From assembly GCA_947488905.1 (NCBI GenBank), contig CANLBJ010000001.1, positions 682,001 to 746,000 on the forward strand: a stretch of 64,000 nucleotides of DNA. Direction: 5' to 3'. This DNA is from Ulvibacter algarum. Lineage in GTDB: Bacteria; Bacteroidota; Bacteroidia; Flavobacteriales; Flavobacteriaceae. The translations under genes were made by a program, and so were the position numbers. Within the stretch, counting starts at the first letter, position 1, and every line of letters begins with the position of its first letter. Under the pieces are notes generated by a model. That model saw only the letters and a program-made list of their open reading frames with translations, ran no database searches and had not been told where the DNA came from. Positions 44,488 to 53,090 of the stretch are shown in pieces.

Positions 44488-47331
44488 TTACATATAAGCT
44501 TCAATAGGCTCACAGGTACAGATTAGATTTCTATCACCATAAGCATCGTCTACACGACGTACTGCTGGCCAGAATTTATTGTCTTTAATATGTTCTAATG
44601 GAAAAGCTGCCTGTTGACGTGTGTATGGGAAATCCCACGTATCATTTGTTAACATTGCTTGTGTGTGAGGTGCATTTTTAAGCACATTGTTTACATCATC
44701 TTTGTCTGTTGCATCAATTTCTTTTTTAATAGAAATCATTGCGTCACAAAAACGATCTAGCTCTTGCTTGCTTTCACTTTCTGTAGGCTCAATCATCATA
44801 GTACCTGCTACCGGAAATGAAACCGTAGGTGCATGAAAACCATAATCCATAAGTCTCTTAGCGATATCTGTAACTTCTATTCCTTTTTCTTTAAAAGGTC
44901 TACAGTCTATAATCATCTCGTGAGCTGCTCTACCTTGTTCTCCAGAATACAGTGTTTCATAATGCCCTTTAAAACGCTCTTTAATATAGTTTGCATTTAA
45001 GATGGCATATTGTGTAGATTTTTTTAACCCATTTTCTCCTAGCATACATATGTAAGCATAGCTAATTAAGCAGGCTAATGCGCTACCCCAAGGGGCTGCA
45101 GAGATTGCTGTAATGGCAGATTCTCCTCCTGTTTCTATTACAGGATTAGAAGGTAAAAATGGAACAAGTTGTTTTGCTACACAAATAGGTCCTACTCCAG
45201 GACCTCCACCACCGTGAGGGATGGCAAATGTTTTGTGTAAGTTAAGGTGACAAACATCTGCACCAATAGCACCAGGATTAGTCAATGCTACTTGCGCGTT
45301 CATGTTAGCGCCATCCATATACACTTGTCCACCATTTTCGTGAATCAAACTAGTGATTTCTTTAATAGCAGACTCATAAACACCATGTGTAGATGGGTAC
45401 GTTACCATTAATGCAGCAAGGTTGTCTTTATGTTCTTCTGCTTTTGCTCTTAAGTCATCAACATCAATGTTTCCGTTTTCATTTGCTTTTGTAACAACTA
45501 CTTTCATACCAGCCATTACTGCACTTGCGGGGTTTGTACCGTGAGCAGAAGATGGTATTAAACAAATGTTTCTGTGGTGTTCATTGCGAGATTCGTGATA
45601 CGCTTTTATCACCATTAAACCTGCATATTCTCCTTGAGCTCCACTATTAGGTTGTAGAGAAGTGCCTGCAAAACCTGTGATTTCTGTAAGTTGCTCTTCT
45701 AGCTTTTTAAGCATAAACTGATATCCACCTGCTTGTTTAATAGGGACAAATGGGTGCATATTACCCCACATTGGGTCACTTAAAGGTAGCATCTCTGCTG
45801 CTGCATTAAGTTTCATTGTACAAGAGCCAAGAGCAATCATAGAATGATTAAGAGAAAGATCTTTACGTTCTAACTTCTTGATGTAACGCATTAATTCTGT
45901 CTCACTATGGTAGCTGTTAAAGACCTCGTTTGTTAAAAATTCTGTCTGTCTAGCAATACCATTTGGGATCGCATTTCCTTCTAATAATTCTTCTACATAA
46001 ATGCGGTCTTTGCTTACAGCTTCTGCAAAAACACCTATAATTTTATTTAAATCGTTAAGTGTTGTTGTTTCGTTTATTGATATAGAAACAGTCTCTTCAT
46101 CTTTGTAATAAAAGTTGATTCCTTCTGCTTCTGCTCTAAAATCTATTTTAGAAATATCTGTTTTGATAGATATTGTATCAAAATAGGTTTCGTTAGCTTG
46201 ATTGTAACCTAGCTTTTCTAATGCATCTGCAAGTGTTGCTGCAGTATTGTGTACTTTATTAGCTATGTATTTTAATCCTTCAGGTCCGTGATATACAGCA
46301 TACATCCCGGCCATTACAGCAAGTAAAACTTGTGCAGTACAAATGTTACTAGTAGCTCTGTCTCTTTTTATATGTTGTTCACGTGTTTGTAATGCCATAC
46401 GTAAACCACGATTGCCATCCACATCTTTAGTCACTCCAATAATACGACCTGGAATACTTCTTTTGTATTCTTCTTTAGTTGCAAAATAAGCTGCGTGAGG
46501 TCCACCGTAACCTAATGGAATACCAAAACGTTGTGTGGTACCTACAACAACATCTACCCCAAAATTACCAGGAGCTTCTAGTTTTACTAAGCTTAAAATA
46601 TCTGCAGCAACAGCTACTTTTATACCAGCATCATTTGCATCGCTCACAAATGATTTATAATCAAAAACTCTCCCGCTTTTACCAGGGTATTGAAGAATAG
46701 CCCCAAAAAACTCTGAAGAGAAATCAAATTCCTCATGGTTTCCTATTACTAGCTCGATACCAATAGGTGTAGATCTAGTTTGTAATAAGGATAGTGTTTG
46801 TGGTAAAATGTCTTCTGAAACAAAAAACTTATTTGCTCCACTTTTCTTTTGTGCTCTTTCTCTAACAGCAAATAAAAGTGCCATAGCCTCTGCTGCAGCT
46901 GTACTTTCATCTAATAAAGAAGCGTTTGCTAATTCCATTCCTGTCAAGTCTATGACCATAGTCTGGTAGTTAAGTAACGCCTCAAGACGCCCTTGAGCAA
47001 TCTCTGCTTGATAAGGAGTGTATGCAGTATACCAACCCGGGTTTTCAAGAATATTACGCTGTATTACAGGCGGTATAATAGCTTGATGATAACCAAGACC
47101 TATGTAGGTTTTAAACACCTGATTTTTAGAAGAAAGTTCTGTAATGTGCTCCAAGTATTCTTGCTCGCTCATAGAGTCATCAAGTTTGATGTCTTCTTTT
47201 AGGCGAATGTCGTTAGGAATCGTTTCAGAAATAAGTTGTTCCATAGAATCAACTCCTACGGTTTTTAACATACTATCAAGGTCTGCCCTGCGAGGGCCTA
47301 TGTGTCTATAAGCAAAAGAATCTGTCTTCAT
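44488..47331 (-). CDS. gcvP: Glycine dehydrogenase (decarboxylating), GcvP
   Basis: A 947-residue full-length P-protein of the glycine cleavage system. The N-terminal half contains YTPYQAEIAQGRLEALLNYQ; the C-terminal half has the PLP-binding Lys700 in LNLHKTFAIPHGGGGPG and the typical GSCTMKLNAAAEMLP. It decarboxylates glycine and passes the aminomethyl group to GcvH. A 24-bp palindrome overlaps its promoter (47393-47421). It stands alone; gcvH and gcvT are not in the window. Confidence 0.97.
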   Translation of the reverse strand: MKTDSFAYRHIGPRRADLDSMLKTVGVDSMEQLISETIPNDIRLKEDIKLDDSMSEQEYLEHITELSSKNQVFKTYIGLGYHQAIIPPVIQRNILENPGWYTAYTPYQAEIAQGRLEALLNYQTMVIDLTGMELANASLLDESTAAAEAMALLFAVRERAQKKSGANKFFVSEDILPQTLSLLQTRSTPIGIELVIGNHEEFDFSSEFFGAILQYPGKSGRVFDYKSFVSDANDAGIKVAVAADILSLVKLEAPGNFGVDVVVGTTQRFGIPLGYGGPHAAYFATKEEYKRSIPGRIIGVTKDVDGNRGLRMALQTREQHIKRDRATSNICTAQVLLAVMAGMYAVYHGPEGLKYIANKVHNTAATLADALEKLGYNQANETYFDTISIKTDISKIDFRAEAEGINFYYKDEETVSISINETTTLNDLNKIIGVFAEAVSKDRIYVEELLEGNAIPNGIARQTEFLTNEVFNSYHSETELMRYIKKLERKDLSLNHSMIALGSCTMKLNAAAEMLPLSDPMWGNMHPFVPIKQAGGYQFMLKKLEEQLTEITGFAGTSLQPNSGAQGEYAGLMVIKAYHESRNEHHRNICLIPSSAHGTNPASAVMAGMKVVVTKANENGNIDVDDLRAKAEEHKDNLAALMVTYPSTHGVYESAIKEITSLIHENGGQVYMDGANMNAQVALTNPGAIGADVCHLNLHKTFAIPHGGGGPGVGPICVAKQLVPFLPSNPVIETGGESAITAISAAPWGSALACLISYAYICMLGENGLKKSTQYAILNANYIKERFKGHYETLYSGEQGRAAHEMIIDCRPFKEKGIEVTDIAKRLMDYGFHAPTVSFPVAGTMMIEPTESESKQELDRFCDAMISIKKEIDATDKDDVNNVLKNAPHTQAMLTNDTWDFPYTRQQAAFPLEHIKDNKFWPAVRRVDDAYGDRNLICTCEPIEAYM

Positions 47332-47724
47332 ATAATTGATGTGGCTGTACCACTTTTATAAGATTGATTTTCAGTGAAATTTTGGTATGCAATTGCATCC
47401 TAAATTTAGGATGCAAAAATACAATTTTAACTGTAATTTTTAAAGTAGTTTACACCTACCATAAAATTACTTTTCAACCGTTTAAAATGATATTATATAT
47501 TTTTGAAAAAAGAGTGCTATAAGGTGTAATAATGCAGTCTTCTAGTGGTTAAAGCATTATGTGGTTTTGTTATAGTCTATTGCTACATTAAATTACTAAC
47601 AATATGAGGTCCGTTTTCTACAGAAACATTAAGAAAACATTATGTGTTAATTTTTAAATTAACTGAAGAACGAAAAAATGGAACTTAATAAATATGTAAT
47701 AAATTGTTTCTTTAGATTTACATA
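47332..47724. other. 393-bp divergent intergenic region between gcvP and the UbiA-like gene
   Basis: It holds the gcvP promoter and palindrome on the left. A TATTTTTG box lies at 47498-47505 on the plus strand, followed by a small hairpin (AATAATGC/GCATTATG near 47529-47565). On the right a 15-codon open frame (47678-47725) ends in TAATG overlapping the next start. No structured riboswitch was recognised. Confidence 0.5.
47393..47421 (-). promoter_or_regulatory. gcvP promoter with overlapping 24-bp palindrome
   Basis: The minus strand has TATTTTTG (47414-47421), the -7 consensus, with TTA at the -33 distance (N19). The palindrome at 47393-47416 (core GCATCCTAAATTTAGGATGC) is perfect and overlaps the -7 box and the expected start point. 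This is a typical repressor-operator layout, possibly responding to glycine or one-carbon status (inference). Confidence 0.6.
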
Positions 47725-48549
47725 ATGAAATTCTTCAAAGCATTTTTTGCTTTTTATATTAATAGCAGTGTTCATGTTGCTATTGCCGTGACGGCTCTTG
47801 TAAGTTTGACAGCTTTACGCGAAAATTTACAATTAGAGTGGTCCTTTTATGCGTTCATATTTTTAGGAGTAATTACGGGTTACAATTTTGTAAAATATGC
47901 AGAAGTAGCTGGTTTACATCACAGAAGTTTAGCAAAAGGATTAAAAACTATTCAGGTTTTCTCTGCAGTTTGTGCTTTGCTTTTAGTGTTTGTAGTTTGG
48001 CAGTTGCCTTTAAAAGTAATGGGCTATACGGCTATATTTGGGGTGTTGACATTCTTTTATGCAGTCCCAATAATCGCGGGTAGTAATCTAAGAAGTGTAA
48101 GTGGTATAAAAATTATTGTGGTTGCTCTAGTCTGGGCAGGAATGACTGTAATTGTGCCTGTAGAGGCTACAGAAGGTGTGTTGAGTTTTACAGTTTGGAT
48201 ACTGTTTTTTCAGCGATTTTTATTAGTAATTGTGTGGATCTTAGCTTTTGAGATTAGAGATGTAAAATATGATTTACTTTCTCTAGGCACAATGCCTCAA
48301 CAGCTGGGGGTTAATAGAACAAAAATTGTAGGGCTTGTGCTACTTTTTGTTGCTTCACTATGTGAGTTTTATATTGCTGGTGGTCAACTATGGAGAATTT
48401 CAGCAACAATGATAATGCTAGTAGTTACAGGCGTTTTGTTGATCAAAGCAAGTACTGCACAGAGTCGTTATTATGCTTCATTCTGGGTAGAGAGTATTCC
48501 TGTTTGGTGGTTATTATTTACTCATCTCTTTATTCAGTTTGGCCCTTAA
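47725..48549 (+). CDS. UbiA-like integral membrane protein
   Basis: A 274-residue protein with about eight transmembrane helices and the general layout of UbiA prenyltransferases. The second Asp-rich motif is partly kept (EIRDVKYDLLSLGTMPQQLG), but the first, normally NDxxDxxxD, reads NFVKYAEVAG. Without the first metal site, ordinary prenyl transfer is doubtful. It is known widely as a hypothetical protein in this family. Its last 36 bp overlap the convergent small zinc-motif gene. The ATG overlaps the stop of a 15-codon frame. Confidence 0.65.
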   Translation: MKFFKAFFAFYINSSVHVAIAVTALVSLTALRENLQLEWSFYAFIFLGVITGYNFVKYAEVAGLHHRSLAKGLKTIQVFSAVCALLLVFVVWQLPLKVMGYTAIFGVLTFFYAVPIIAGSNLRSVSGIKIIVVALVWAGMTVIVPVEATEGVLSFTVWILFFQRFLLVIVWILAFEIRDVKYDLLSLGTMPQQLGVNRTKIVGLVLLFVASLCEFYIAGGQLWRISATMIMLVVTGVLLIKASTAQSRYYASFWVESIPVWWLLFTHLFIQFGP

Positions 48550-48768
48550 AGCTTCTTTGTCAGTTTTAGGCATAGTTGCTAAACTTGCTTTATTGCAGGC
48601 GCTAGTAAGTTTTGAGTTTCTAATAGTGTGCGATTTGCAGATTTTGCAAAAAAGAATGTGTATTTTTAATTGAATACGTTCCATTCCAGTCGCTTCATTA
48701 TATTGTGCTTTATCGCAATAATGAGCGCTTGTCTCACAATCAATCATTAATTTTTGTAGTAGTTTCAT
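48514..48768 (-). CDS. Putative small zinc-binding anti-sigma factor
   Basis: An 84-residue protein containing H-x3-C-x2-C (HILFCKIC), the core of ZAS-type anti-sigma domains, with an extra upstream Cys pair (DCETSAHYC) and a charged C-terminal tail (LRAKLNKEMSK). It lies 4 bp downstream of the ECF sigma gene, the usual place for the cognate anti-sigma. There is no membrane helix, so it would be soluble. It overlaps the convergent UbiA-like gene by 36 bp. Confidence 0.65.
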   Translation of the reverse strand: MKLLQKLMIDCETSAHYCDKAQYNEATGMERIQLKIHILFCKICKSHTIRNSKLTSACNKASLATMPKTDKEALRAKLNKEMSK

Positions 48769-48772
48769 GATA

Positions 48773-49324
48773 TTATAACCAGTTTTTTTCTAAGCAAGTC
48801 GCTAATGAGGTTCTTGCTCTGTGAATGATTACCCAAAGATTAGACGGAGTAATATTAAATTCATTACAGATAGCTTCTGTGTCAAAATTATCTATTGTCT
48901 TCATCTTAAAAATAGTTGATTGCTTTGAAGGCAGCAGATCTAAACAATTGTAAATCGCGTCACCCAGTTCTGTGTTTTCAATAGTGTCTTCTGCAGTTTT
49001 ATCAAAGGGGTCTTTAACTCTTTCTTCTAGCCAATCTCCCTCAGAGTCTTCACTAGAGTACTGCATGCGCACTTCTGCTTTTCCTTTGTTACTATTGGTT
49101 TTACGATAATGATCTATAATTTTTCTTTTAAGAATAGATATGAGCCATGTACGCTCACTCGCTTCACCCTTAAAGTTTTTTGCAGATTTAAGTCCTGCCA
49201 AGAAAGTTTCAGAAATAAGATCTTGCGCAACCTCATGATCATTAACGCGAACAATAGTGAAGTTATAAAGGTAGTCGCTGTAACGGTCTACCCATTTTGT
49301 GGGGTCGATAATGTGGTTTGACAT
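48773..49324 (-). CDS. ECF-type RNA polymerase sigma factor
   Basis: A 183-residue sigma-70-family protein with region 2 (DYLYNFTIVRVNDHEVAQDLISETFLAGLKS, ERTWLISILKRKIIDHYRKT) and region 4 (LLPSKQSTIFKMKTIDNFDTEAICNEFNITPSNLWVIIHRAR). An acidic linker (residues ~95-125) joins them. It probably controls a small regulon under the adjacent zinc protein. It is divergent from the M28 peptidase gene (150-bp gap). Confidence 0.88.
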   Translation of the reverse strand: MSNHIIDPTKWVDRYSDYLYNFTIVRVNDHEVAQDLISETFLAGLKSAKNFKGEASERTWLISILKRKIIDHYRKTNSNKGKAEVRMQYSSEDSEGDWLEERVKDPFDKTAEDTIENTELGDAIYNCLDLLPSKQSTIFKMKTIDNFDTEAICNEFNITPSNLWVIIHRARTSLATCLEKNWL

Positions 49325-49451
49325 AATGTTTTCAAAAATAAGAAAGATTATGTTACCTAAGTCGAGATGTGATAATTATAATTGATATAACGATTAGATT
49401 TTTGTGAGGTTTATTCACTGATACTTCAACAATTAAAGAGAGAGAATTGTT

Positions 49452-49459
49452 TATTTTTG
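49452..49459 (+). promoter_or_regulatory. -7 element of the M28 peptidase gene
   Basis: TATTTTTG matches TAnnTTTG and is 15 bp upstream of the ATG at 49475, predicting a very short leader. It overlaps the TTG at 49457, ruling that out as a start. Confidence 0.5.
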
Positions 49460-49474
49460 AAGAAAATAGACATT

Positions 49475-50917
49475 ATGAAAAATTTATTATTACTGCTTGT
49501 ATTTATTGCTACTACTATGCAGGCGCAGCAACTTGATGAAGCAAGGTTTTATGCAAAAATGGCAAAGCAAGATGCAGAGGAGTTGCAATATGAGTTTCCA
49601 GATGAGGTGACTATTATTGCTAAACAAGGTAGCGAAGCTGTAGTTTATATGACTCAAAAAGCAAGTCACGAACTACACGAAAAAGTACTCGTTCATGGAC
49701 CGGGATATATGTTTAAAACTACAGAGGCAGAAGCCCTAGCGAGTTTAATGCAGCCAGTTACATCTGTAAGATCTGTTATAGATTTTACAATAACAGAAGA
49801 TGCCTTAGTAAACCAAGCAATTAATGTGATAGATGCAGGTACAATAGCTGATCATATTGTAGAACTAGAAGATTATGGTACACGTCATCACACAACGAGT
49901 ACAGGTACTCAAGCAGCGATAGACTTAAAAGCAAAATGGGAGGCAATGGCAGCCTCTTATGGTAGAGACGATGTGAGTGTACGTCTCTTTAATCACACAA
50001 ATACAAATATGCCTTCTGTAATAATGACTATTGAAGGAGCAGTACTGCCAGAAGAATTTGTTATCGTTGGAGGGCATTTAGATTCTACCTCTTCGCAGTC
50101 GCAAACAAACGCACCCGGAGCAGATGATGACGCATCTGGAATTGCAACTATAACAGAAGCTACTAGAGCACTTTTTGAAATAAACTACACACCACAAAGA
50201 ACCATAGAGGTTATGGCTTACGCGGCAGAAGAAATTGGTCTTGTGGGCTCTGCAGAGATTGCATCACAATATGCAAATGATGGAGTAGATGTAGGTGCAG
50301 TTGTACAGTTTGATATGACTAATTTTAATGGTTCTTCTAATGATGTTTCTTTTGTGACAGATTTTACAAATGCAACATTAAATAATTACTTAATGAGTTT
50401 ATTAGATCATTATAATGCAAGTGGACCTCACCAAGTAACTTACGGAACTTCTTTATGTAACTATGGTTGCTCTGACCACGCTAGTTGGACAGAAGAAGGT
50501 TTTATGGCATCGTTTCCTTTTGAAGCAGATTTTGGCGATCATAATCCAGCAATCCATACTCCAAATGATACTTTTAGTGTCTCTGGTACAGCAACACATG
50601 CTACTAAGTTTGCAAAACTGTGTGTTGAGTTTTTGATAGAAGCATCAAAAAATACTGTGTTAGGCCTAGATGAAGCAACTTTAAATGCTGTGGTTGTTAC
50701 CACGGGCAATGGTAGTGTTAATTATACATTAGGAGAAACAAGCCAAACATTTAAAGAGGTTGTTTTGTATAATGCTTTAGGTGCTAAAATTACAGCAAAA
50801 GAGATTCGCACAAACCAGGGTAGTATTGCAACAACAAATCTATCTCAAGGGTTATATATTCTATCTTTTGTTACAGAAACAAATCAAGTAGTTTCTAAAA
50901 AGGTGGTTATAAATTAA
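49475..50917 (+). CDS. Secreted M28-family aminopeptidase with T9SS sorting domain
   Basis: A 480-residue exported zinc peptidase. The signal peptide is MKNLLLLLVFIATTMQAQ; a propeptide-like region runs to ~140. The M28 core has GGHLDSTSS (His, Asp), APGADDDASG (bridging Asp), AYAAEEIGLVGS (catalytic Glu and ligand Glu), VQFDMTNF (Asp) and NPAIHTPNDT (His). It ends in a T9SS type A domain (VVLYNALGAKITAKEI ... SKKVVIN). It probably releases amino acids from peptides outside the cell. Confidence 0.9.
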   Translation: MKNLLLLLVFIATTMQAQQLDEARFYAKMAKQDAEELQYEFPDEVTIIAKQGSEAVVYMTQKASHELHEKVLVHGPGYMFKTTEAEALASLMQPVTSVRSVIDFTITEDALVNQAINVIDAGTIADHIVELEDYGTRHHTTSTGTQAAIDLKAKWEAMAASYGRDDVSVRLFNHTNTNMPSVIMTIEGAVLPEEFVIVGGHLDSTSSQSQTNAPGADDDASGIATITEATRALFEINYTPQRTIEVMAYAAEEIGLVGSAEIASQYANDGVDVGAVVQFDMTNFNGSSNDVSFVTDFTNATLNNYLMSLLDHYNASGPHQVTYGTSLCNYGCSDHASWTEEGFMASFPFEADFGDHNPAIHTPNDTFSVSGTATHATKFAKLCVEFLIEASKNTVLGLDEATLNAVVVTTGNGSVNYTLGETSQTFKEVVLYNALGAKITAKEIRTNQGSIATTNLSQGLYILSFVTETNQVVSKKVVIN

Positions 50918-50936
50918 CCTTATATTTTTATATAAA

Positions 50937-50972
50937 AAAAACGCTCTTTATTAATTTAAAGGGCGTTTTTTT
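50937..50972. terminator. Bidirectional terminator
   Basis: AAAACGCTCTTTA and TAAAGGGCGTTTT form a stem with A- and T-tracts, between the M28 gene and the minus-strand SRPBCC gene, whose stop codon lies inside the hairpin. Confidence 0.85.
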
Positions 50973-51414
50973 CTGCGGAAATTTTAAGGGCTTCATTCCT
51001 CGTTATTAAAAAGGAAGTAAGGTGCTTTTTGAGAAAAAGTTTATCAAACACGCGACCAAAAATACCATAGGGTACTTTATAACTAAGAATGTCTTTCATT
51101 GATGTTTCGCCGCTTTGTTCCTCAAAAATATGCTGATGTGCAAAATAGGTGAAATGACCTTTAATCATTACGTCAACAAATTTGTGTGGCGATTCTAATT
51201 TAATGATTTTACTTGTATGCTTGAGCCAAACCCCAAAATGTTTACCGCGCCAAGTAACGGTCTCATTAAGATTTATAAGTCCTTCTGTTTTGCCAGCAAT
51301 AGCTTGCTCTTTTGTCTTTGATGCAGATTTTGTATGAAAAGTGATGTCACGAGAAAGGTTAAACACCTCTTTAATTGGGGCTTTAATTAACGTGTGTAAA
51401 TTAATTGTAGTCAT
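50956..51414 (-). CDS. SRPBCC-family protein
   Basis: A 152-residue START/SRPBCC fold protein: LIKAPIKEVFNLSRDITFHTKSA, ETVTWRGKHFGVWLKHTSKI, VDVMIKGHFTYFAHQHIFEE and VPYGIFGRVFDKLFLKKHL. This group often lies beside TIGR01777 oxidoreductases, as here (4 bp). It would bind a hydrophobic ligand in the cytosol. It is the last gene of the operon that begins at 53415. Confidence 0.8.
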   Translation of the reverse strand: MTTINLHTLIKAPIKEVFNLSRDITFHTKSASKTKEQAIAGKTEGLINLNETVTWRGKHFGVWLKHTSKIIKLESPHKFVDVMIKGHFTYFAHQHIFEEQSGETSMKDILSYKVPYGIFGRVFDKLFLKKHLTSFLITRNEALKISAEKNAL

Positions 51415-51418
51415 AAGT

Positions 51419-52330
51419 CTATTTAATTAAATCTGTGAGTGTTTTGTCGAGTGTGTCAAACTTGAAAGTAAAACCACTTTTGATCAATCGAGTAGGAATT
51501 ACATTTCTACTTTTCAAGATTAATTCTGGTTCTGTATTAATGATTTTTGCGCCAAGTGATAACAAAAATGCAGGCATTGGTATAGCAATGGGCATCTTTA
51601 GTTTCTTGCAAATGCTTTTCATTAATAAACTGTTTGTAGTAGGTTTTGGAGAGACAACATTTATTACACCTTCTATTTGATTACTGTTAATAATATGCTC
51701 TACGCTTCTTGCAAAATCAAGTTCATGAATAAAACTTACCTTTTGATTTCCGGGTCCTTGTTTGCCGCCCATTCCTATTTGGGCTAGTTTTTTTATAGGA
51801 ATAAACGCACCTCCATTTTTACCAAAAACAATAGAAGTTCTCAAAGCAACTTGTCTTGTTTTGTCTAATTGATGGCTAAAAAATTCTTGCTCCCAAGCCT
51901 TTGCAATCCCTACAGAAAAACCATCGCCAATCTCCCCTGTGTCTTCATTCATTTCTTTATCTAAAGAATGTCTGTAGATAGTTGCGGTAGATGAGTTAAG
52001 CCAAACTTTAGGGGGGATATCACATTGAGCAATCACTTCTCCTAACACTTTAGTCGAGTCTATTCTTGAAGATAGAATGAGTGCTTTGTTTTTATCTGTA
52101 TACCTACAATCTACAGACTTCCCTGTCATATTTATGAGTACATCTGCATCTTCAAAAACTTGTGCCCATTCACCTTGAGTCTTTCCGTCCCAGACTAAAT
52201 ATTCAACATTGTTTTTGTTGCGTTTTTTAGATCGTGTTAAAACGTAAATCTTTTCCACTTTTGGGCTAAAATGTGCTACAAGCACATTTCCGAGGAAACC
52301 AGTGCCACCAGCTATGATTAGTGTTTTCAT
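51419..52330 (-). CDS. TIGR01777-family NAD(P)-dependent epimerase-like oxidoreductase
   Basis: A 303-residue extended-SDR protein: IIAGGTGFLGNVLVAHF at the N-terminus, LINMTGKSVDCRYTDKNKALILSSRIDST and WLNSSTATIYRH, with a C-terminal DUF1731-like part (PIAIPMPAFLLSLGAKIINTEPELILKSRNVIPTRL). The TIGR01777 group (YfcH) has no settled substrate. The start codon overlaps the end of the membrane gene upstream by 4 bp. Confidence 0.88.
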   Translation of the reverse strand: MKTLIIAGGTGFLGNVLVAHFSPKVEKIYVLTRSKKRNKNNVEYLVWDGKTQGEWAQVFEDADVLINMTGKSVDCRYTDKNKALILSSRIDSTKVLGEVIAQCDIPPKVWLNSSTATIYRHSLDKEMNEDTGEIGDGFSVGIAKAWEQEFFSHQLDKTRQVALRTSIVFGKNGGAFIPIKKLAQIGMGGKQGPGNQKVSFIHELDFARSVEHIINSNQIEGVINVVSPKPTTNSLLMKSICKKLKMPIAIPMPAFLLSLGAKIINTEPELILKSRNVIPTRLIKSGFTFKFDTLDKTLTDLIK

Positions 52331-52731
52331 GTTGTTTTGATTTGTGGTTGTTGTGTAGTACCCTTTGTGTATTGTCTAGATTTTTTTCTACCTCTTAAAA
52401 AGAAGAATAAGTTAAGCATTAACATAATCCCTAGGTATATAGAAAATCCACCTATTTTCATACTTAACTTTTCTATTAATGATTGATAACTAATTAGTTC
52501 ATTACTATAAGTTGATATTTTTACAATTAATAATGCCCAGCCTATATTGATTAGGTAAAACCCAACTTCAAATAATTTGTTGGTCGCAAGAGCAATGTCT
52601 TCTTTGCCTCTAAAGATGTCTATCATGAAAAGTTTTCCGTTTTTGAAAAGCATTTTTGAAACATAGATTGTTAAACTAATAACAACGATGATGTAAAAAA
52701 GATAGCCGATAATGATTCGATAATTTTCCAT
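52327..52731 (-). CDS. Small membrane protein, paralogue B
   Basis: A 134-residue protein with three hydrophobic segments and a basic, Thr/Gln-rich tail. It shares an alignable core with the next upstream protein: FKNGKLFMIDIF, VNK/TNK-x-L, GFYLINIGWALLIVKI versus FYKNGEIFLLSIF and GYYLVNIGYSLAVISF. The two genes are therefore a tandem duplication. The family was not recognised. It is in the GbsR-linked operon. Confidence 0.75.
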   Translation of the reverse strand: MENYRIIIGYLFYIIVVISLTIYVSKMLFKNGKLFMIDIFRGKEDIALATNKLFEVGFYLINIGWALLIVKISTYSNELISYQSLIEKLSMKIGGFSIYLGIMLMLNLFFFLRGRKKSRQYTKGTTQQPQIKTT

Positions 52732-52733
52732 AA

Positions 52734-53090
52734 TTAAGTATTTAAAAGTTTGCGTTTAGAAATTTGTTTTAAAATGATAATGTTGTTGTAATGTAGTATT
52801 GCTAAAAAGATGATGATTGCCCCAATTACAAATGATAGTGATTCTATCATTGTGGTAATAGAGTCTACTTTTGTCCAGAACGATATTACTGCAAGTGAGT
52901 ACCCAATATTGACTAAGTAGTATCCCATTAATAAAATCTTGTTTACCGTTTTAACCGTGTTTTGTTCTTCAAAAATAGAAAGCAAGAATATTTCTCCATT
53001 CTTATAAAACATCCATCCTACCTTAATAGTGATAAATAGTATTATCGGTAGATAAATGAGATAGGTAATTATGTTATAGTTTGGTACCAT
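52734..53090 (-). CDS. Small membrane protein, paralogue A
   Basis: A 118-residue protein with three to four hydrophobic segments. Its core FYKNGEIFLLSIF ... VNKILLMGYYLVNIGYSL matches its downstream neighbour. The start overlaps the preceding gene by 17 bp and its stop is 2 bp from the next start, so expression is tightly coupled. Function is unknown. Confidence 0.75.
   Translation of the reverse strand: MVPNYNIITYLIYLPIILFITIKVGWMFYKNGEIFLLSIFEEQNTVKTVNKILLMGYYLVNIGYSLAVISFWTKVDSITTMIESLSFVIGAIIIFLAILHYNNIIILKQISKRKLLNT

Noticed and set aside
47332-47480. Glycine riboswitch upstream of gcvP
   Set aside because: No conserved tandem aptamer sequence was visible. The main structure is a DNA palindrome overlapping the promoter.
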